A stretch of DNA of 35,541 bases from an uncultured Oscillibacter sp. (lineage in GTDB: Bacteria; Bacillota; Clostridia; Oscillospirales; Oscillospiraceae). The stretch's first letter is position 1; every line of letters begins with the position of its first letter. The position numbers and the translations under genes were made by a program. Where the stretch lies: assembly GCA_947382875.1 (NCBI GenBank), contig CANDBG010000025.1, positions 1 to 35,541 of the forward strand. The letters are read 5' to 3'. Of this stretch, positions 1 to 8,621 are shown one piece after another. Below the pieces are notes generated by a model. The model was not told the origin of the DNA. It was given only the letters and a program-made list of their open reading frames with translations, and searched no databases.

Positions 1-844
1 ACTGCGTATTCTGGAACTTGCTGATCGGCTTGCCGAACTGTACACGGCCTTTCGTATAGTTAATGGCTTCCTCCATCGCGCCCTCGGCAATGCCCAGAGA
101 CTGCGCCGCAATGCCAATCCGTCCGCCGTCGAGGGTCTGCATGGCAATACCGAAGCCCTTGCCTTCACGGCCCAGCAGGTTTTCCTTTGGAACAATGCAG
201 TCCGTAAATACGAGTTCGGTGGTGTGAACGCCGTGAAGACCCATTTTTTCCTCGTGCTTGCCTACGGAAAAGCCGGGGAAGCTACTCTCCACGATAAACG
301 CCGAAATGCCTTTTGTGCCCTTCGCCGGGTCCGTGGAGGCAAACACCACAAACACACCCGCCTCGGAACCATTGGTAATAAAGCACTTTGCACCGTTCAG
401 CACATAATGGTCGCCGTCCAGAACGGCCACAGTCTGGGTCTTGGAAGCATCGGAACCCGCATTCGGCTCTGTAATCGCAAAACCACCCAGCACACCGCCT
501 TTTGTCAGCATCGGCAGATATTTTTTCTTCTGCTCCTCGGTGCCGTGGACCAGAATCGGACCGTAGCACAGGCAATGTCCTGCCACAATGTCACTGGTGG
601 AGGCACACACCCGCGCCAGTTCTTCCGTGCAGATGGCAGAGGACAAATCGTCCGCACCCGCGCCGCCGTATTCCTTCGGCACAGTCATGCCCATCACGCC
701 CAGCTTAAACAATTTCTCAACGTTTTCCCGAGGATATTCACAATTCCGGTCGATTTCTGCGGCAATCGGCTTCACTTCGTTTTCCGCAAAGGCCCGCATC
801 ATCTTGCGGACCAATTCCTGTTCCCGATTCAGCGTAAAATCCAT
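1..844 (-). CDS. Acyl-CoA dehydrogenase (butyryl-CoA dehydrogenase type), partial
   Basis: The reading frame starts at the ATG complementary to 842-844 and stays open to the window edge, so the C-terminal part is missing. About 281 residues are visible, where the family usually has about 380. The start is supported by GGAAGGA about 7 bases upstream. The translation has the classic layout: an N-terminal helical domain beginning MDFTLNREQELVRKMMR, then the middle-domain motif FAITEPNAGSDAS that contacts FAD and substrate, then MGLHGVHTTELVF and the start of the C-terminal helical domain (GRVQFGKPISKFQ). Enzymes of this family reduce or oxidise the alpha-beta bond of acyl-CoA with FAD, usually with an electron-transfer flavoprotein. 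It lies 43 bases after the 4-hydroxybutyryl-CoA dehydratase stop on the same strand. I therefore infer that it reduces crotonyl-CoA to butyryl-CoA. The catalytic glutamate lies outside the window, so chain-length specificity cannot be read. Confidence 0.93.
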   Translation of the reverse strand, partial: MDFTLNREQELVRKMMRAFAENEVKPIAAEIDRNCEYPRENVEKLFKLGVMGMTVPKEYGGAGADDLSSAICTEELARVCASTSDIVAGHCLCYGPILVHGTEEQKKKYLPMLTKGGVLGGFAITEPNAGSDASKTQTVAVLDGDHYVLNGAKCFITNGSEAGVFVVFASTDPAKGTKGISAFIVESSFPGFSVGKHEEKMGLHGVHTTELVFTDCIVPKENLLGREGKGFGIAMQTLDGGRIGIAAQSLGIAEGAMEEAINYTKGRVQFGKPISKFQNTQ

Positions 845-887
845 GGTTCATCCTTCCTTTTCTTAAAAAATCAGTCTGCCGGGGCCA

Positions 888-2342
888 TTATTCCTTGCCG
901 GAATGTCCCACACCGGCAATGTGGGCGGCAAATTTCTTCTTTTCTTCCAGACCGGAGAGCTTCGAGTACATCACCTTCTGGGCCTGGGGAGAGCCCGCGC
1001 CGTGCATGGACTCCACCAGCGCCGTACCGCCGGTCATGTTCTCCAGCAGACGCCCTACGCGCATCCGGTCTTCGGTGGGCACGCCGTCCACGCCCTGCAG
1101 GTACTTTTCCACCCATTTGCCGATTTCCGGATTCTTCAGGTCGGCCTCGGAGGGCATCGTCGCCATGATGCCGCCGCCGATGTCCTGCGCCAGACGGTCA
1201 ATGTCATAAATCAGCTTGGTTACGTTATGCTTGCCGACGTTCGCTAAAAGACGGTCGACGAAGTACGCGCCGGAAGGCGTCGCCTTGCCCATGCAGGATG
1301 CCGCCAGAGAACAGGCATACAGCGTCTCGGCCATGTGAATCATCTCGTTCAGCTTATCCTTGATATGACTGGCTTTGCCGGTGCCCTGGTAGTCCGCCCA
1401 AAGCGCCGCCGCACCGATGACCACGTCGGAAACGCCGCCCTTGCAGCCGCCGTAGTTGGAGCGGTGATAGCACGCGAAACGCTCCACCAGCAGGCCGGAG
1501 AACTTTGTCTCGCCGCACATGAACACCTTGTCCCAGGGTACGAACACGTCGTCCAGGACCGTCATGCACTCGCCGCCGACAATGCCGTAATTGGCGTTGC
1601 CCTGGTCGATGCTGCCCTCGAATTTGCGCCCGTCGTTGGTCTGACGGCCGAAAATGTGGGTCACGCCGGGAGCGTCCACCGGAATCGCGCAGCTGATGGC
1701 GTATTCGCCCTCGTTTTCGGCCATGCCCATCGTGGGCATAATCAGCATCCAATGCGAGTTGACCATACCGGTCATGTGGGCCTTCGCGCCGCGGATGATT
1801 ACGCCGTCTTCGCGCTTTTCCACCACGTGAACAAACATATCGGGGTCCTTCTGCTGGCTTGGACGCAGAGAACGGTCTCCCTTTACGTCCGTCATCGCGC
1901 CCGCGACCATCAGGTCGTTATCCTGAATGTAAGTCAGGAATTTCTTGAAACGCTCATGATAATCTGTTCCCATGGCCTGATCGATTTCGTAGGTCACGCC
2001 ATAGGTTGCGTTCATTGCGTCAAAACCTACGCAGCGTTGATAGCAGGTGCCGGTTTTCTGGGAAATCATGCGCAGCATCTGGATTTTCTTAATCAGGTCG
2101 TCCGTGGACTGGTGAACGTGCGTAAACCGGTTGATTTTATGTCCGGTCAGGTGGGAGGTTGTGGTCATCAAATCGGCGCATTCGGAGTTGTGCGCCAGAG
2201 CGTAGGTCATTGCTGCAGAGTTTACATGGCCGCGGATGAAGGGATGGTCAATCACCTTGTCGCTCTCCAGAAGCTCACCCATGACGTAAACACGGATTTT
2301 GCGTTCCCGCAGACTGTCCTTGTATTCCTGTGCAGTTTTCAT
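888..2342 (-). CDS. abfD: 4-hydroxybutyryl-CoA dehydratase / vinylacetyl-CoA isomerase
   Basis: A 484-aa protein of the HpaB/AbfD flavoprotein family. In the characterised Clostridium aminobutyricum enzyme, the [4Fe-4S] cluster is held by three cysteines and a histidine (C99, C103, H292, C299). The same pattern is present here at C100, C104, H293 and C300 (motifs GTCYQRCVGFDAMNA and YHRSNYGGC). This separates it from the related flavin hydroxylases, which lack the cluster. The segments YEIDQAMGTDYH, ITPSEAD-like MPSEADLKNPEI and TESMHGAGSPQAQ-like VESMHGAGSPQAQK also match the family. It converts 4-hydroxybutyryl-CoA to crotonyl-CoA by a ketyl-radical mechanism, a step in 4-aminobutyrate and succinate fermentation to butyrate. 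The start has GTGAGGA about 10 bases upstream. It sits between the pyruvate:ferredoxin oxidoreductase and acyl-CoA dehydrogenase genes in one orientation. Confidence 0.95.
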   Translation of the reverse strand: MKTAQEYKDSLRERKIRVYVMGELLESDKVIDHPFIRGHVNSAAMTYALAHNSECADLMTTTSHLTGHKINRFTHVHQSTDDLIKKIQMLRMISQKTGTCYQRCVGFDAMNATYGVTYEIDQAMGTDYHERFKKFLTYIQDNDLMVAGAMTDVKGDRSLRPSQQKDPDMFVHVVEKREDGVIIRGAKAHMTGMVNSHWMLIMPTMGMAENEGEYAISCAIPVDAPGVTHIFGRQTNDGRKFEGSIDQGNANYGIVGGECMTVLDDVFVPWDKVFMCGETKFSGLLVERFACYHRSNYGGCKGGVSDVVIGAAALWADYQGTGKASHIKDKLNEMIHMAETLYACSLAASCMGKATPSGAYFVDRLLANVGKHNVTKLIYDIDRLAQDIGGGIMATMPSEADLKNPEIGKWVEKYLQGVDGVPTEDRMRVGRLLENMTGGTALVESMHGAGSPQAQKVMYSKLSGLEEKKKFAAHIAGVGHSGKE

Positions 2343-2376
2343 GCTGTCTGAATCCTCACTTTTTCGTTTTCTGTTC

Positions 2377-2401
2377 GGCGGAGACCTTGGTGGTCCCCGC
2401 C
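2377..2401 (-). promoter_or_regulatory. Intercistronic hairpin between the PFOR and abfD genes
   Basis: A 10-bp stem with a 5-base loop. On the minus strand it reads GGCGGGGACC-ACCAA-GGTCTCCGCC and pairs completely with one G-U. On the plus strand the same position would be an A-C mismatch, so the structure suits the minus-strand transcript. No T run follows it. It could be an mRNA-processing or partial-termination element that separates expression of the two genes. Confidence 0.5.
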
Positions 2402-2414
2402 AAACATGATTTTG

Positions 2415-5400
2415 TTATTTCCGCTCGCTCATGCTGACGTAAGAATCATAACGATCCTTTGCGCCCTGAGCGGCCTCCGCAAAGAGAACCTTTGCATCTT
2501 CGGGGAATTTCGCTTCCAGAGACGCATACCGCCGCTCGGAACGGAGGAAATCAATGAAGTCGCTGCTGGGGGCCTTGGAATCCAGGGTAAAGGGATTCTT
2601 ACCTTCATCCTTCAGCGCGGGGTTGTAACGGTACAGATGCCAGTAACCGGCTTCCACAGCCCGTTTCATTTCCTGCTGACAATTGCTCATGCCCTTGGGA
2701 ATGCCGTGAGCGGTGCAGGGCGCGTAGCAGATCACCACGGATGGACCAGGATACGCCTCCGCCTCGCGGATGGCCCTGAGAGTCTGGTTCGGGTCCGCGC
2801 CCATAGCCACCTGTGCGACATACACATAGCCGTAGCTCATGAGCATCATACCCAGGTCCTTTTTACGCGTCCGTTTGCCCGCGGCGGCAAACTGCGCCAC
2901 CGCACCCGCGTTGGTGGCCTTGGAGGACTGTCCGCCGGTATTGGAATATACTTCGGTATCCAGAACCAGCATATTGATATCCATTCCGGAGGCTAAAACA
3001 TGGTCAAGGCCGCCAAATCCAATGTCATAAGCCCAGCCGTCGCCGCCGAAGGCCCACACGGATTTCTTGCTCAGGAATTCCTTGTTCTCGAGAATGAAAT
3101 CAACGAAAACCCTGTCTTCTGCCTTTACATCGGCGCTTTCCAGCGCGGCGAGGAGCGCGTCGGAGACCTCACGGGAAATCTCAGCGTTGTTTTTGCCTTC
3201 CAGGTACTTGCCGCAAGCCTCCGCGGCTACGCCTGCTTCCCTAAGCTGCTTCACGGCGTCCACCAGCTCGGCGTTCACCGTGTTGTGCGCCTGGAGAAAT
3301 CCAAAGGCAAACTCTGCGTTGTCCTCAAACAGGGACTGTTCCCACGGCGGACCAAAGCCGCGTTCGTCGGTGCAATAGGGGGTGGAGGGCAGAGAGCCGC
3401 CATGAGCCGCCGTACAGCCGGAGGCGTTGCCGATGTACATACGATCGCCGAAGAGCTGGGTAACGAGCTTGATGTAAGCCGTTTCACCGCAGCCAGCGCA
3501 GGCAGGCGGGAATTCGTAATAGGGCTTTGCAAACTGCGAACCTTTAACGGTCTTGAAGTTAACGGCGTCCTTCTTGACAGGCACTTTCTCAACGCCGTAA
3601 GTCCAGTTTTCCGCCTGAACAGCCTGGGTTTCGGCAGGCTGGAGAGTGAGGGCGGGCGTCTTGGCGATGCAGGCGTTGACACAGCAGCCGCAGCCCAAGC
3701 AATCGTAAGGCGAAACCTGAATGCGGAAGCTGTACTTTTCCAGGCCGGGACCTTTTGCGGGAATTGTCTCAAAGCTGCCGGGAGCCGCTTTTTTCTCGTC
3801 CTCCGTCACCAGCACGGGACGAATCGCCGCATGTGGGCAGACATACGCGCACTGGTTGCACTGGATGCAGCTGGCCGCGTTCCACTCGGGAACGACAATT
3901 GCATCGGCGCGTTTGTCATACTTGGAAGTACCGTTCAGCCAGGTGCCGTCCACGGTGCCGTATTTCTGGAACGTGGAAACCGGCAGGGAATCGCCCCGCA
4001 TCTGGTCAAGCGGCTTGAAAATGTCGTGGATAAAATCATGAACGCCGTCGTTGGTTTCCTCCACTGTGATATTTTTCCAGTTTTCGGGAATCTCTACCTT
4101 ATGCAAGGCGCTGACGCCCTCATCCACAGCGGCGCAGTTCATGTCAACCACTTTCTGTCCGGCTTTTACCAGATACGTCTTTTCGATAGCATCCTTCATA
4201 GCCGTGATGGCAACATCCATAGGGATAATGTCCGCCAGCTCAAAAAACGCCGACTGCAGAACAGAGTTCGTCCGATTGCCCAGACCCAGGCGCATCGCGA
4301 TTTCAGAGGCGTGAATCGTGTAGAACCTCGCGCCCTTGTCCGCAAGGCCCTTCTTCAGACGGGCCGGAAGATGACGCTCCAGTTCCTCGTCGCTCCACTG
4401 GCAGTTCAACAGGAACGTACCGCCCTCTTTCAAGTCGGCGGCGACGTCGAACTTTTCCAGGTACGCCGCGTTATGTACCGCCACGAAATCCGCGGACTGC
4501 ACCAGATACGTCGCATGAATCGGGTTGTCGCTGAACCGCAAATGCGACTGCGTGACGCCGCCGGATTTTTTCGCATCGTACACAAAATACGCCTGTGCGT
4601 ATTTCTCCGTCAGGTCGCCCACGATTTTCACCGAGTTCTTGTTTGCGCCTACGGTACCGTCGCCGCCGGTGCCCCAGAGCTTGCAGGAGATCTCGCCGTC
4701 CTTGGGGACGTGAATTTCCTTGCAGGGCAAAGACGTGAAGGTTACGTCATCCTCGATGCCGATGGTAAAGCCATTCTTTGGGTTCTCCTGGTCCAGGTTG
4801 TCAAATACCGCGGCAATCTGACTGGGGGTCGTATCTTTGCCCGCCAGGCCAAAACGTCCGCCGACAATGGCGTCGAACTTCCGGCCGGAACCGGTCAGCA
4901 CCGCCTTGACATCCAGGTACAGCGGCTCGCCTACGGAACCGGATTCCTTTGTCCGGTCCAGAACGGCGACTTTTGTCACGGTCTCCGGAAGAACAGACAG
5001 AAAATGCTTTGCAGAGAACGGGCGGAACAGGTGAACCGAAATCATGCCTGCTTTTCGACCCTGGCTGTTCAGGAAGTCCACGGTCTCCCGCATGGTCTCC
5101 GTGCCGGAACCCATGGCTATTGCAACTTCCGTCGCGTCGGGTGCGCCGTAGTAGTCGTAGAGCTTATAATTCCGGCCCGTGAGCTTGTTGATCTCGTCCA
5201 TGTAGTGCTGCACGATGTCAGGAATGGCCTCATAATGAGAGTTGCCCGCCTCACGGCCCTGGAAGAACGTCTCACTGCTGGCGGTGGTGCCCCGTACATG
5301 AGGATGCTCCGGGTTCAGGCTGTGTCTGCGGAACGCGTTTACCTGATCCATATCCACCAGCGGACGCAGGTCTTCATATTCCAGCGCGTCGATCTTCTGG

Positions 5401-5936
5401 ACTTCGTGGGAAGTACGGAAGCCGTCAAAGAAGTGCATGAAGGGATGGCGGGCCTTGATTGCCGACAGATGCGCCACTGCGCCCAAATCCATTGCCTCCT
5501 GCGGGCACGAGGACGCCAGCATCGCAAAGCCAATGGAACGGCAGGTCATCACGTCGGAGTGATCGCCGAAGATGGACCACATATTCTGCGCCACCGTCCG
5601 GGCGGAGACGTGAAACACTGCGGGGAGAAATTCGCCCGCCATGCGGAACATAGGGGGAATCATCAGGAGAAGACCCTGTGCGGCGGTGTAAGTGGTAGTG
5701 AGCGCGCCGGCCTGAAGGGAGCCGTGACAGGTGCCCGCCGCGCCGGCCTCGGACTGCATTTCAATCACCTTGACGGGCTGGCCAAAGAGGTTCTTCCGTC
5801 CCTGGGAAGCCCATTCGTCCACGGCTTCCGCCATTTGCGAGGAAGGGGTAATCGGATAAATCGCCGCGACTTCCGTAAAGGCATAAGAAGCATACGCCGC
5901 GGCAGTATTGCCATCCATGACTGCTTTATGTCCCAT
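2415..5936 (-). CDS. nifJ: Pyruvate:ferredoxin (flavodoxin) oxidoreductase
   Basis: A 1173-aa single-chain oxidoreductase, the normal length for the homodimeric bacterial and archaeal type. It oxidises pyruvate with CoA to acetyl-CoA and CO2 and reduces ferredoxin. The N-terminal part carries the pyruvate/substrate-binding domain (MDGNTAAAYASYAFTEVAAI, then YPITPSSQMAE). A central gamma-type/EKR region follows. Two [4Fe-4S] motifs lie near residues 690 (CIQCNQCAYVCP) and 744 (CLGCGCCVNAC). The C-terminal thiamine diphosphate domain has the proximal-cluster motif CAGCGETAYIKL near 812 and a GDGWAYDIGFGG-type TPP/Mg motif. An upstream in-frame ATG exists at 6023, but the start at 5936 fits the family N terminus and has GAGGAT about 10 bases upstream. 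It is the first gene of the minus-strand operon. Confidence 0.97.
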   Translation of the reverse strand: MGHKAVMDGNTAAAYASYAFTEVAAIYPITPSSQMAEAVDEWASQGRKNLFGQPVKVIEMQSEAGAAGTCHGSLQAGALTTTYTAAQGLLLMIPPMFRMAGEFLPAVFHVSARTVAQNMWSIFGDHSDVMTCRSIGFAMLASSCPQEAMDLGAVAHLSAIKARHPFMHFFDGFRTSHEVQKIDALEYEDLRPLVDMDQVNAFRRHSLNPEHPHVRGTTASSETFFQGREAGNSHYEAIPDIVQHYMDEINKLTGRNYKLYDYYGAPDATEVAIAMGSGTETMRETVDFLNSQGRKAGMISVHLFRPFSAKHFLSVLPETVTKVAVLDRTKESGSVGEPLYLDVKAVLTGSGRKFDAIVGGRFGLAGKDTTPSQIAAVFDNLDQENPKNGFTIGIEDDVTFTSLPCKEIHVPKDGEISCKLWGTGGDGTVGANKNSVKIVGDLTEKYAQAYFVYDAKKSGGVTQSHLRFSDNPIHATYLVQSADFVAVHNAAYLEKFDVAADLKEGGTFLLNCQWSDEELERHLPARLKKGLADKGARFYTIHASEIAMRLGLGNRTNSVLQSAFFELADIIPMDVAITAMKDAIEKTYLVKAGQKVVDMNCAAVDEGVSALHKVEIPENWKNITVEETNDGVHDFIHDIFKPLDQMRGDSLPVSTFQKYGTVDGTWLNGTSKYDKRADAIVVPEWNAASCIQCNQCAYVCPHAAIRPVLVTEDEKKAAPGSFETIPAKGPGLEKYSFRIQVSPYDCLGCGCCVNACIAKTPALTLQPAETQAVQAENWTYGVEKVPVKKDAVNFKTVKGSQFAKPYYEFPPACAGCGETAYIKLVTQLFGDRMYIGNASGCTAAHGGSLPSTPYCTDERGFGPPWEQSLFEDNAEFAFGFLQAHNTVNAELVDAVKQLREAGVAAEACGKYLEGKNNAEISREVSDALLAALESADVKAEDRVFVDFILENKEFLSKKSVWAFGGDGWAYDIGFGGLDHVLASGMDINMLVLDTEVYSNTGGQSSKATNAGAVAQFAAAGKRTRKKDLGMMLMSYGYVYVAQVAMGADPNQTLRAIREAEAYPGPSVVICYAPCTAHGIPKGMSNCQQEMKRAVEAGYWHLYRYNPALKDEGKNPFTLDSKAPSSDFIDFLRSERRYASLEAKFPEDAKVLFAEAAQGAKDRYDSYVSMSERK

Positions 5937-6065
5937 TTTTGATCTGATCCTCGATTCTTGTCTGATTTCGGTTTTAACGCCCCGTCCGGCGGTGCGGTGC
6001 GGCCCATCCCTCCCTTTCCGCACGGAATCACGCGGGAATCATTCCCCACGGTTTGCACTGTCCTA

Positions 6066-6094
6066 AATATAGCTTTTTTACCTGAACGGGTCGA
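6066..6094 (-). promoter_or_regulatory. Putative sigma-70-type promoter of the fermentation operon
   Basis: On the minus strand a -35 TCGACC (6089-6094) and a -10 TATATT (6066-6071) are separated by 17 bases. Transcription would start near 6058, about 120 bases before the PFOR start. That leader contains a small hairpin, GGGAATGATTCCC. The -35 matches only 4 of 6 consensus bases. Confidence 0.45.
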
Positions 6095-6789
6095 TTGTCT
6101 TTGCCGCGTTCTTCATTGCAAATGCCGACAGCATTGTTCCGGAGGTTCTTTCGGAAAAACGCAAAAAAATCGAGACCGTTCTTCGGCATTTCTGACGAAT
6201 TCACACGGATCTTCCCGTGTTTTTACACCGTTTCCGCCAGGAATACCCGTATTGTACCGGAAATTCAATCCCTTTGTGAATGTTGATTTTTGATTTTCGC
6301 TTTTCGATTTCCGACTTTTTTCCTCCTTTTCAACCGTATGAAATAAAAGCAGGCGTTTTCGAAAAAGGCGGTCTTTCGCAATCTTTTTTATGAAATTTCC
6401 GCAATTTTTCTCAATTTGACCGTTGATCACTCAAAATAGACACAAAATAATACTTTGAACGAGAAGCGGGCGGAAGCATTTTGCAGGGAGATTGCAAATG
6501 TCGTTTTCTGCCATTTGAATGGGAATGTAAATCCTGGCATGTTCCCGTAAAAAATCAAAAAATTATATATAAAAATCATAAAACGATAGGAAAATGATTG
6601 TATAAAATATACAAATACATTTACTGTTTTTCAGGGATTCACCGTGAAAAAGGAAATACAACCGGAAAAAAACCTGTGAATACCGAAAAAATACGGTTTC
6701 TCCCGCTTTATGCAAAACCGACAAACAGGATTGACCCAAAAGGTCGGTATTTGAAATCAAAAAACACATTTTCAATAAGCGGATAGTTC
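6095..6789. other. AT-rich gene-free interval between the fermentation and sugar-acid operons
   Basis: About 700 bases with a markedly lower GC content than the flanking genes. The short frames inside it have low-complexity, compositionally odd translations, no convincing ribosome-binding sites and no recognisable family. I therefore see no gene here. It holds the dyad at 6598-6614 and probably upstream regulatory sequence for both divergent operons. Confidence 0.55.
6598..6614. promoter_or_regulatory. Perfect 17-bp dyad, possible regulator binding site
   Basis: The sequence TTGTATAAAATATACAA is a perfect 7+7 inverted repeat with a 3-base centre. The arms have the TTGTATA/TATACAA form common to GntR-type operators. 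It lies about 180 bases upstream of the proposed promoter of the GntP permease gene. No regulator gene lies nearby, so the assignment is a guess. AT-rich DNA can produce such dyads by chance. Confidence 0.35.
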
Positions 6790-6817
6790 TTGAAAAGTTC
6801 ATATATTGTGATAAAAT
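6790..6817 (+). promoter_or_regulatory. Putative promoter of the sugar-acid operon
   Basis: A -35 TTGAAA (6790-6795) and a -10 TAAAAT (6812-6817) are separated by 16 bases. The implied transcript starts near 6824 and has a leader of about 190 bases before the permease start codon. Confidence 0.5.
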
Positions 6818-6846
6818 ACGGTATTGTAGAGGTCGTTCAGGCACTT

Positions 6847-6953
6847 GGGCCTTTCAGGCCCGCGCCAAACGAATTGGTTTGCGCGTACTTTGGGAGAAAG
6901 GGGGACGACACTTCCATCCATGAAACGGCTGCGGGTCTGGGAACCCCGCGCCG
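6847..6953 (+). promoter_or_regulatory. Hairpin-rich 5' leader of the sugar-acid operon
   Basis: Three GC-rich hairpins follow one another in the leader. The first is GGGCCT-TTC-AGGCCC at 6847-6861. The second, at about 6861-6885, has a 9-bp stem (CGCGC + AAAC against GTTTGCGCG) with one bulged C. The third, at 6926-6953, pairs CGGC + GCGGG with CCCGC + GCCG around a bulged T. The stretch is far richer in GC than the sequence just upstream. I do not recognise a described riboswitch. It might also be a dispersed repeat. Confidence 0.4.
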
Positions 6954-7013
6954 CCTGCGCCGCCCTGAGCGGACAATTCATTCCTGATTTCTGTTTTAGG
7001 AGGTTTTGCTTTT

Positions 7014-8423
7014 ATGACGCAATTTATTCTTGCAATCATCATCTCTATTGCGATTCTGATTTTCTTCATTGTCAAGCTCAATGTACATCCGGTCATTTCC
7101 CTGTTTGTCGCCGGTGTGATCGCCGGTACAATCCTCGGCAATCCCCTCACGGCTACGGTTGGCTCCATCGCCAGCGGCTTCGGCGGTACGCTGACCAGCA
7201 TCGGAATGACCATTATCTTCGGTTCGATCATCGCCTGCTCCATCCGGGACTCCGGCGCGGCAAAGTCGATGGTCAACTTCTTCATTTCCCTGTTCCGGGG
7301 CAAAAACCTGGAGCTGGCTACCGGTCTTGCCGCATTCATCATGTCCATCCCCGTGTTCGGCGATGTGACCATGGTCCTGATCAGCCCCCTGTGCGCCATG
7401 ATTTCCAAGCGGCAAAACCGTCCGATGGGCCTGATGGCTTCCATGACCATCCTGCCTCTGAACCTGACCCACTCCATGGTGCCTCCCACTCCCGGCATCC
7501 TGGCCGTTTCCCTGCTGCTGGGCGCGGATCTCGGCATGGTCATTCTGTGGGGCATCGTGTGCTCTCTGGCCGCTTATATTCTCACTTGGATTCTTATGCG
7601 CGGCTGGGCGGCGAAGGACTACTATCCTCCGAAGCCCACCTACGTGGAAGGCGTAGAGGAAGCCAAAGGCAATGATTACCGCGACCTGCTCATTAAAGAA
7701 GACGGCCTGCCCAACGTGCTGGCCGCCATGTCCCCGATTCTGCTCCCCGTTATCCTTATCGCCGCCGCTTCCTTCGCGGACATGGCTCTGGAAGAGGGCA
7801 ACACGGTTCGCACCTTCCTGGATACCATTGGCAACCGTAACATTGCTCTGTTCCTGGGCGTGTGCTGCGGCTGGCTGCTGGCCTACACCCACAAGGAAAA
7901 GGCCCTTGCTTCCTACAACAAGACCTCCGGCAAGAACGAAACCAGCCTGAGCAAGATGCTGTTCAACGGCTGGGTCGGCGAGGCGCTGGAAGTCGCTCTC
8001 GCTCCCCTGATCATCACCGGTTTCGGCGGCGGTTTCGCCCAGATCATCAAAGAGGCTCCCGCAGCTGCGGAACTCGGCGAAGTGGTTGTCAAGTTCGGCA
8101 TCCCCGGCCTGCTGGTTCCGTTTGTCATCGGCGCCGCGATGGAGTGCGCCGTCGGTTCCCGTACCACGGCTGGCATGACCGCTGCGGGTCTCTGCCTGCC
8201 TATGCTGGGTTCCCTGGGCATTACGCCCGTCGCCTGCGCGGTTATGATCGGCGCCGGCACCATGATCGTCTCTCACGTCAACGACTCCGGCTGGTGGGTC
8301 TCCATGTCCATGTTCAATATGGATACCAACCGTACCTTCAAGTATAACACTCTGGTGGGCGGTATTGCCGGTCTGATTGCCGGTATCATTGGCGCAATCC
8401 TCATTATGGTCGGCATTATGTAA
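7014..8423 (+). CDS. GntP-family sugar-acid permease
   Basis: A 469-aa, very hydrophobic protein of the gluconate:H+ symporter (GntP) family, with about a dozen membrane segments along its whole length. Family-like features include the N-terminal NVHPVISLFVAGVIAG, the region IPVFGDVTMVLISPL, the proline-rich HSMVPPTPGILAV, and the C-terminal HVNDSGWWVSM with polar residues inside a membrane segment. The start codon follows AGGAGG at 6998-7003. It imports gluconate-like or other aldonate/uronate-derived acids. The next two genes encode a sugar-acid dehydratase and an aldolase, so I infer that the substrate is the acid they degrade. In E. coli the GntP-family gene yjhF stands beside yjhG and yjhH in the same way. 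The exact substrate cannot be read from sequence. Confidence 0.92.
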   Translation: MTQFILAIIISIAILIFFIVKLNVHPVISLFVAGVIAGTILGNPLTATVGSIASGFGGTLTSIGMTIIFGSIIACSIRDSGAAKSMVNFFISLFRGKNLELATGLAAFIMSIPVFGDVTMVLISPLCAMISKRQNRPMGLMASMTILPLNLTHSMVPPTPGILAVSLLLGADLGMVILWGIVCSLAAYILTWILMRGWAAKDYYPPKPTYVEGVEEAKGNDYRDLLIKEDGLPNVLAAMSPILLPVILIAAASFADMALEEGNTVRTFLDTIGNRNIALFLGVCCGWLLAYTHKEKALASYNKTSGKNETSLSKMLFNGWVGEALEVALAPLIITGFGGGFAQIIKEAPAAAELGEVVVKFGIPGLLVPFVIGAAMECAVGSRTTAGMTAAGLCLPMLGSLGITPVACAVMIGAGTMIVSHVNDSGWWVSMSMFNMDTNRTFKYNTLVGGIAGLIAGIIGAILIMVGIM

Positions 8424-8477
8424 CTGGCGTCTGACAAAAGTCTCTTTACTGTAATTGGCCTCTTACGAAAGCATTTG

Positions 8478-8512
8478 GACCGCCGCTGCCTTTGGAACTG
8501 GCGGCGGCGGTC
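8478..8512 (+). promoter_or_regulatory. Intercistronic hairpin between permease and dehydratase genes
   Basis: A 13-bp stem pairs GACCGCCGCTGCC with GGCGGCGGCGGTC around a 9-base loop. The only non-Watson-Crick pair is a U-G wobble on the plus-strand RNA. No U run follows, so it is more likely an RNA-stability or partial-termination element than a full terminator. A weaker 7-bp stem (8558-8564 with 8582-8588) follows. The 198-base gap is long for an operon and holds no gene. Confidence 0.5.
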
Positions 8513-8621
8513 TCCTTGCCTTAAAAAGTGGTTTTTCCTGCACAAAAAAGAAATATATGCGGACGGTTTTTCCAATATGCTGTCCGCACAAAATTAAAAA
8601 CGATTTGGAGGACCTTGAACT

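Noticed and set aside
224-1168. A 314-codon plus-strand frame opposite the acyl-CoA dehydrogenase
   Set aside because: Antisense shadow. The minus-strand frame matches the dehydrogenase family from its start codon.
3000-5942. A 980-codon open frame on the plus strand opposite the pyruvate:ferredoxin oxidoreductase gene
   Set aside because: It is an antisense shadow of a well-matched protein and results from the GC-rich codon bias. Its translation has no family pattern.
6113-6430. A 105-codon minus-strand frame in the AT-rich gap
   Set aside because: No ribosome site at a suitable distance, odd composition and no recognisable family.
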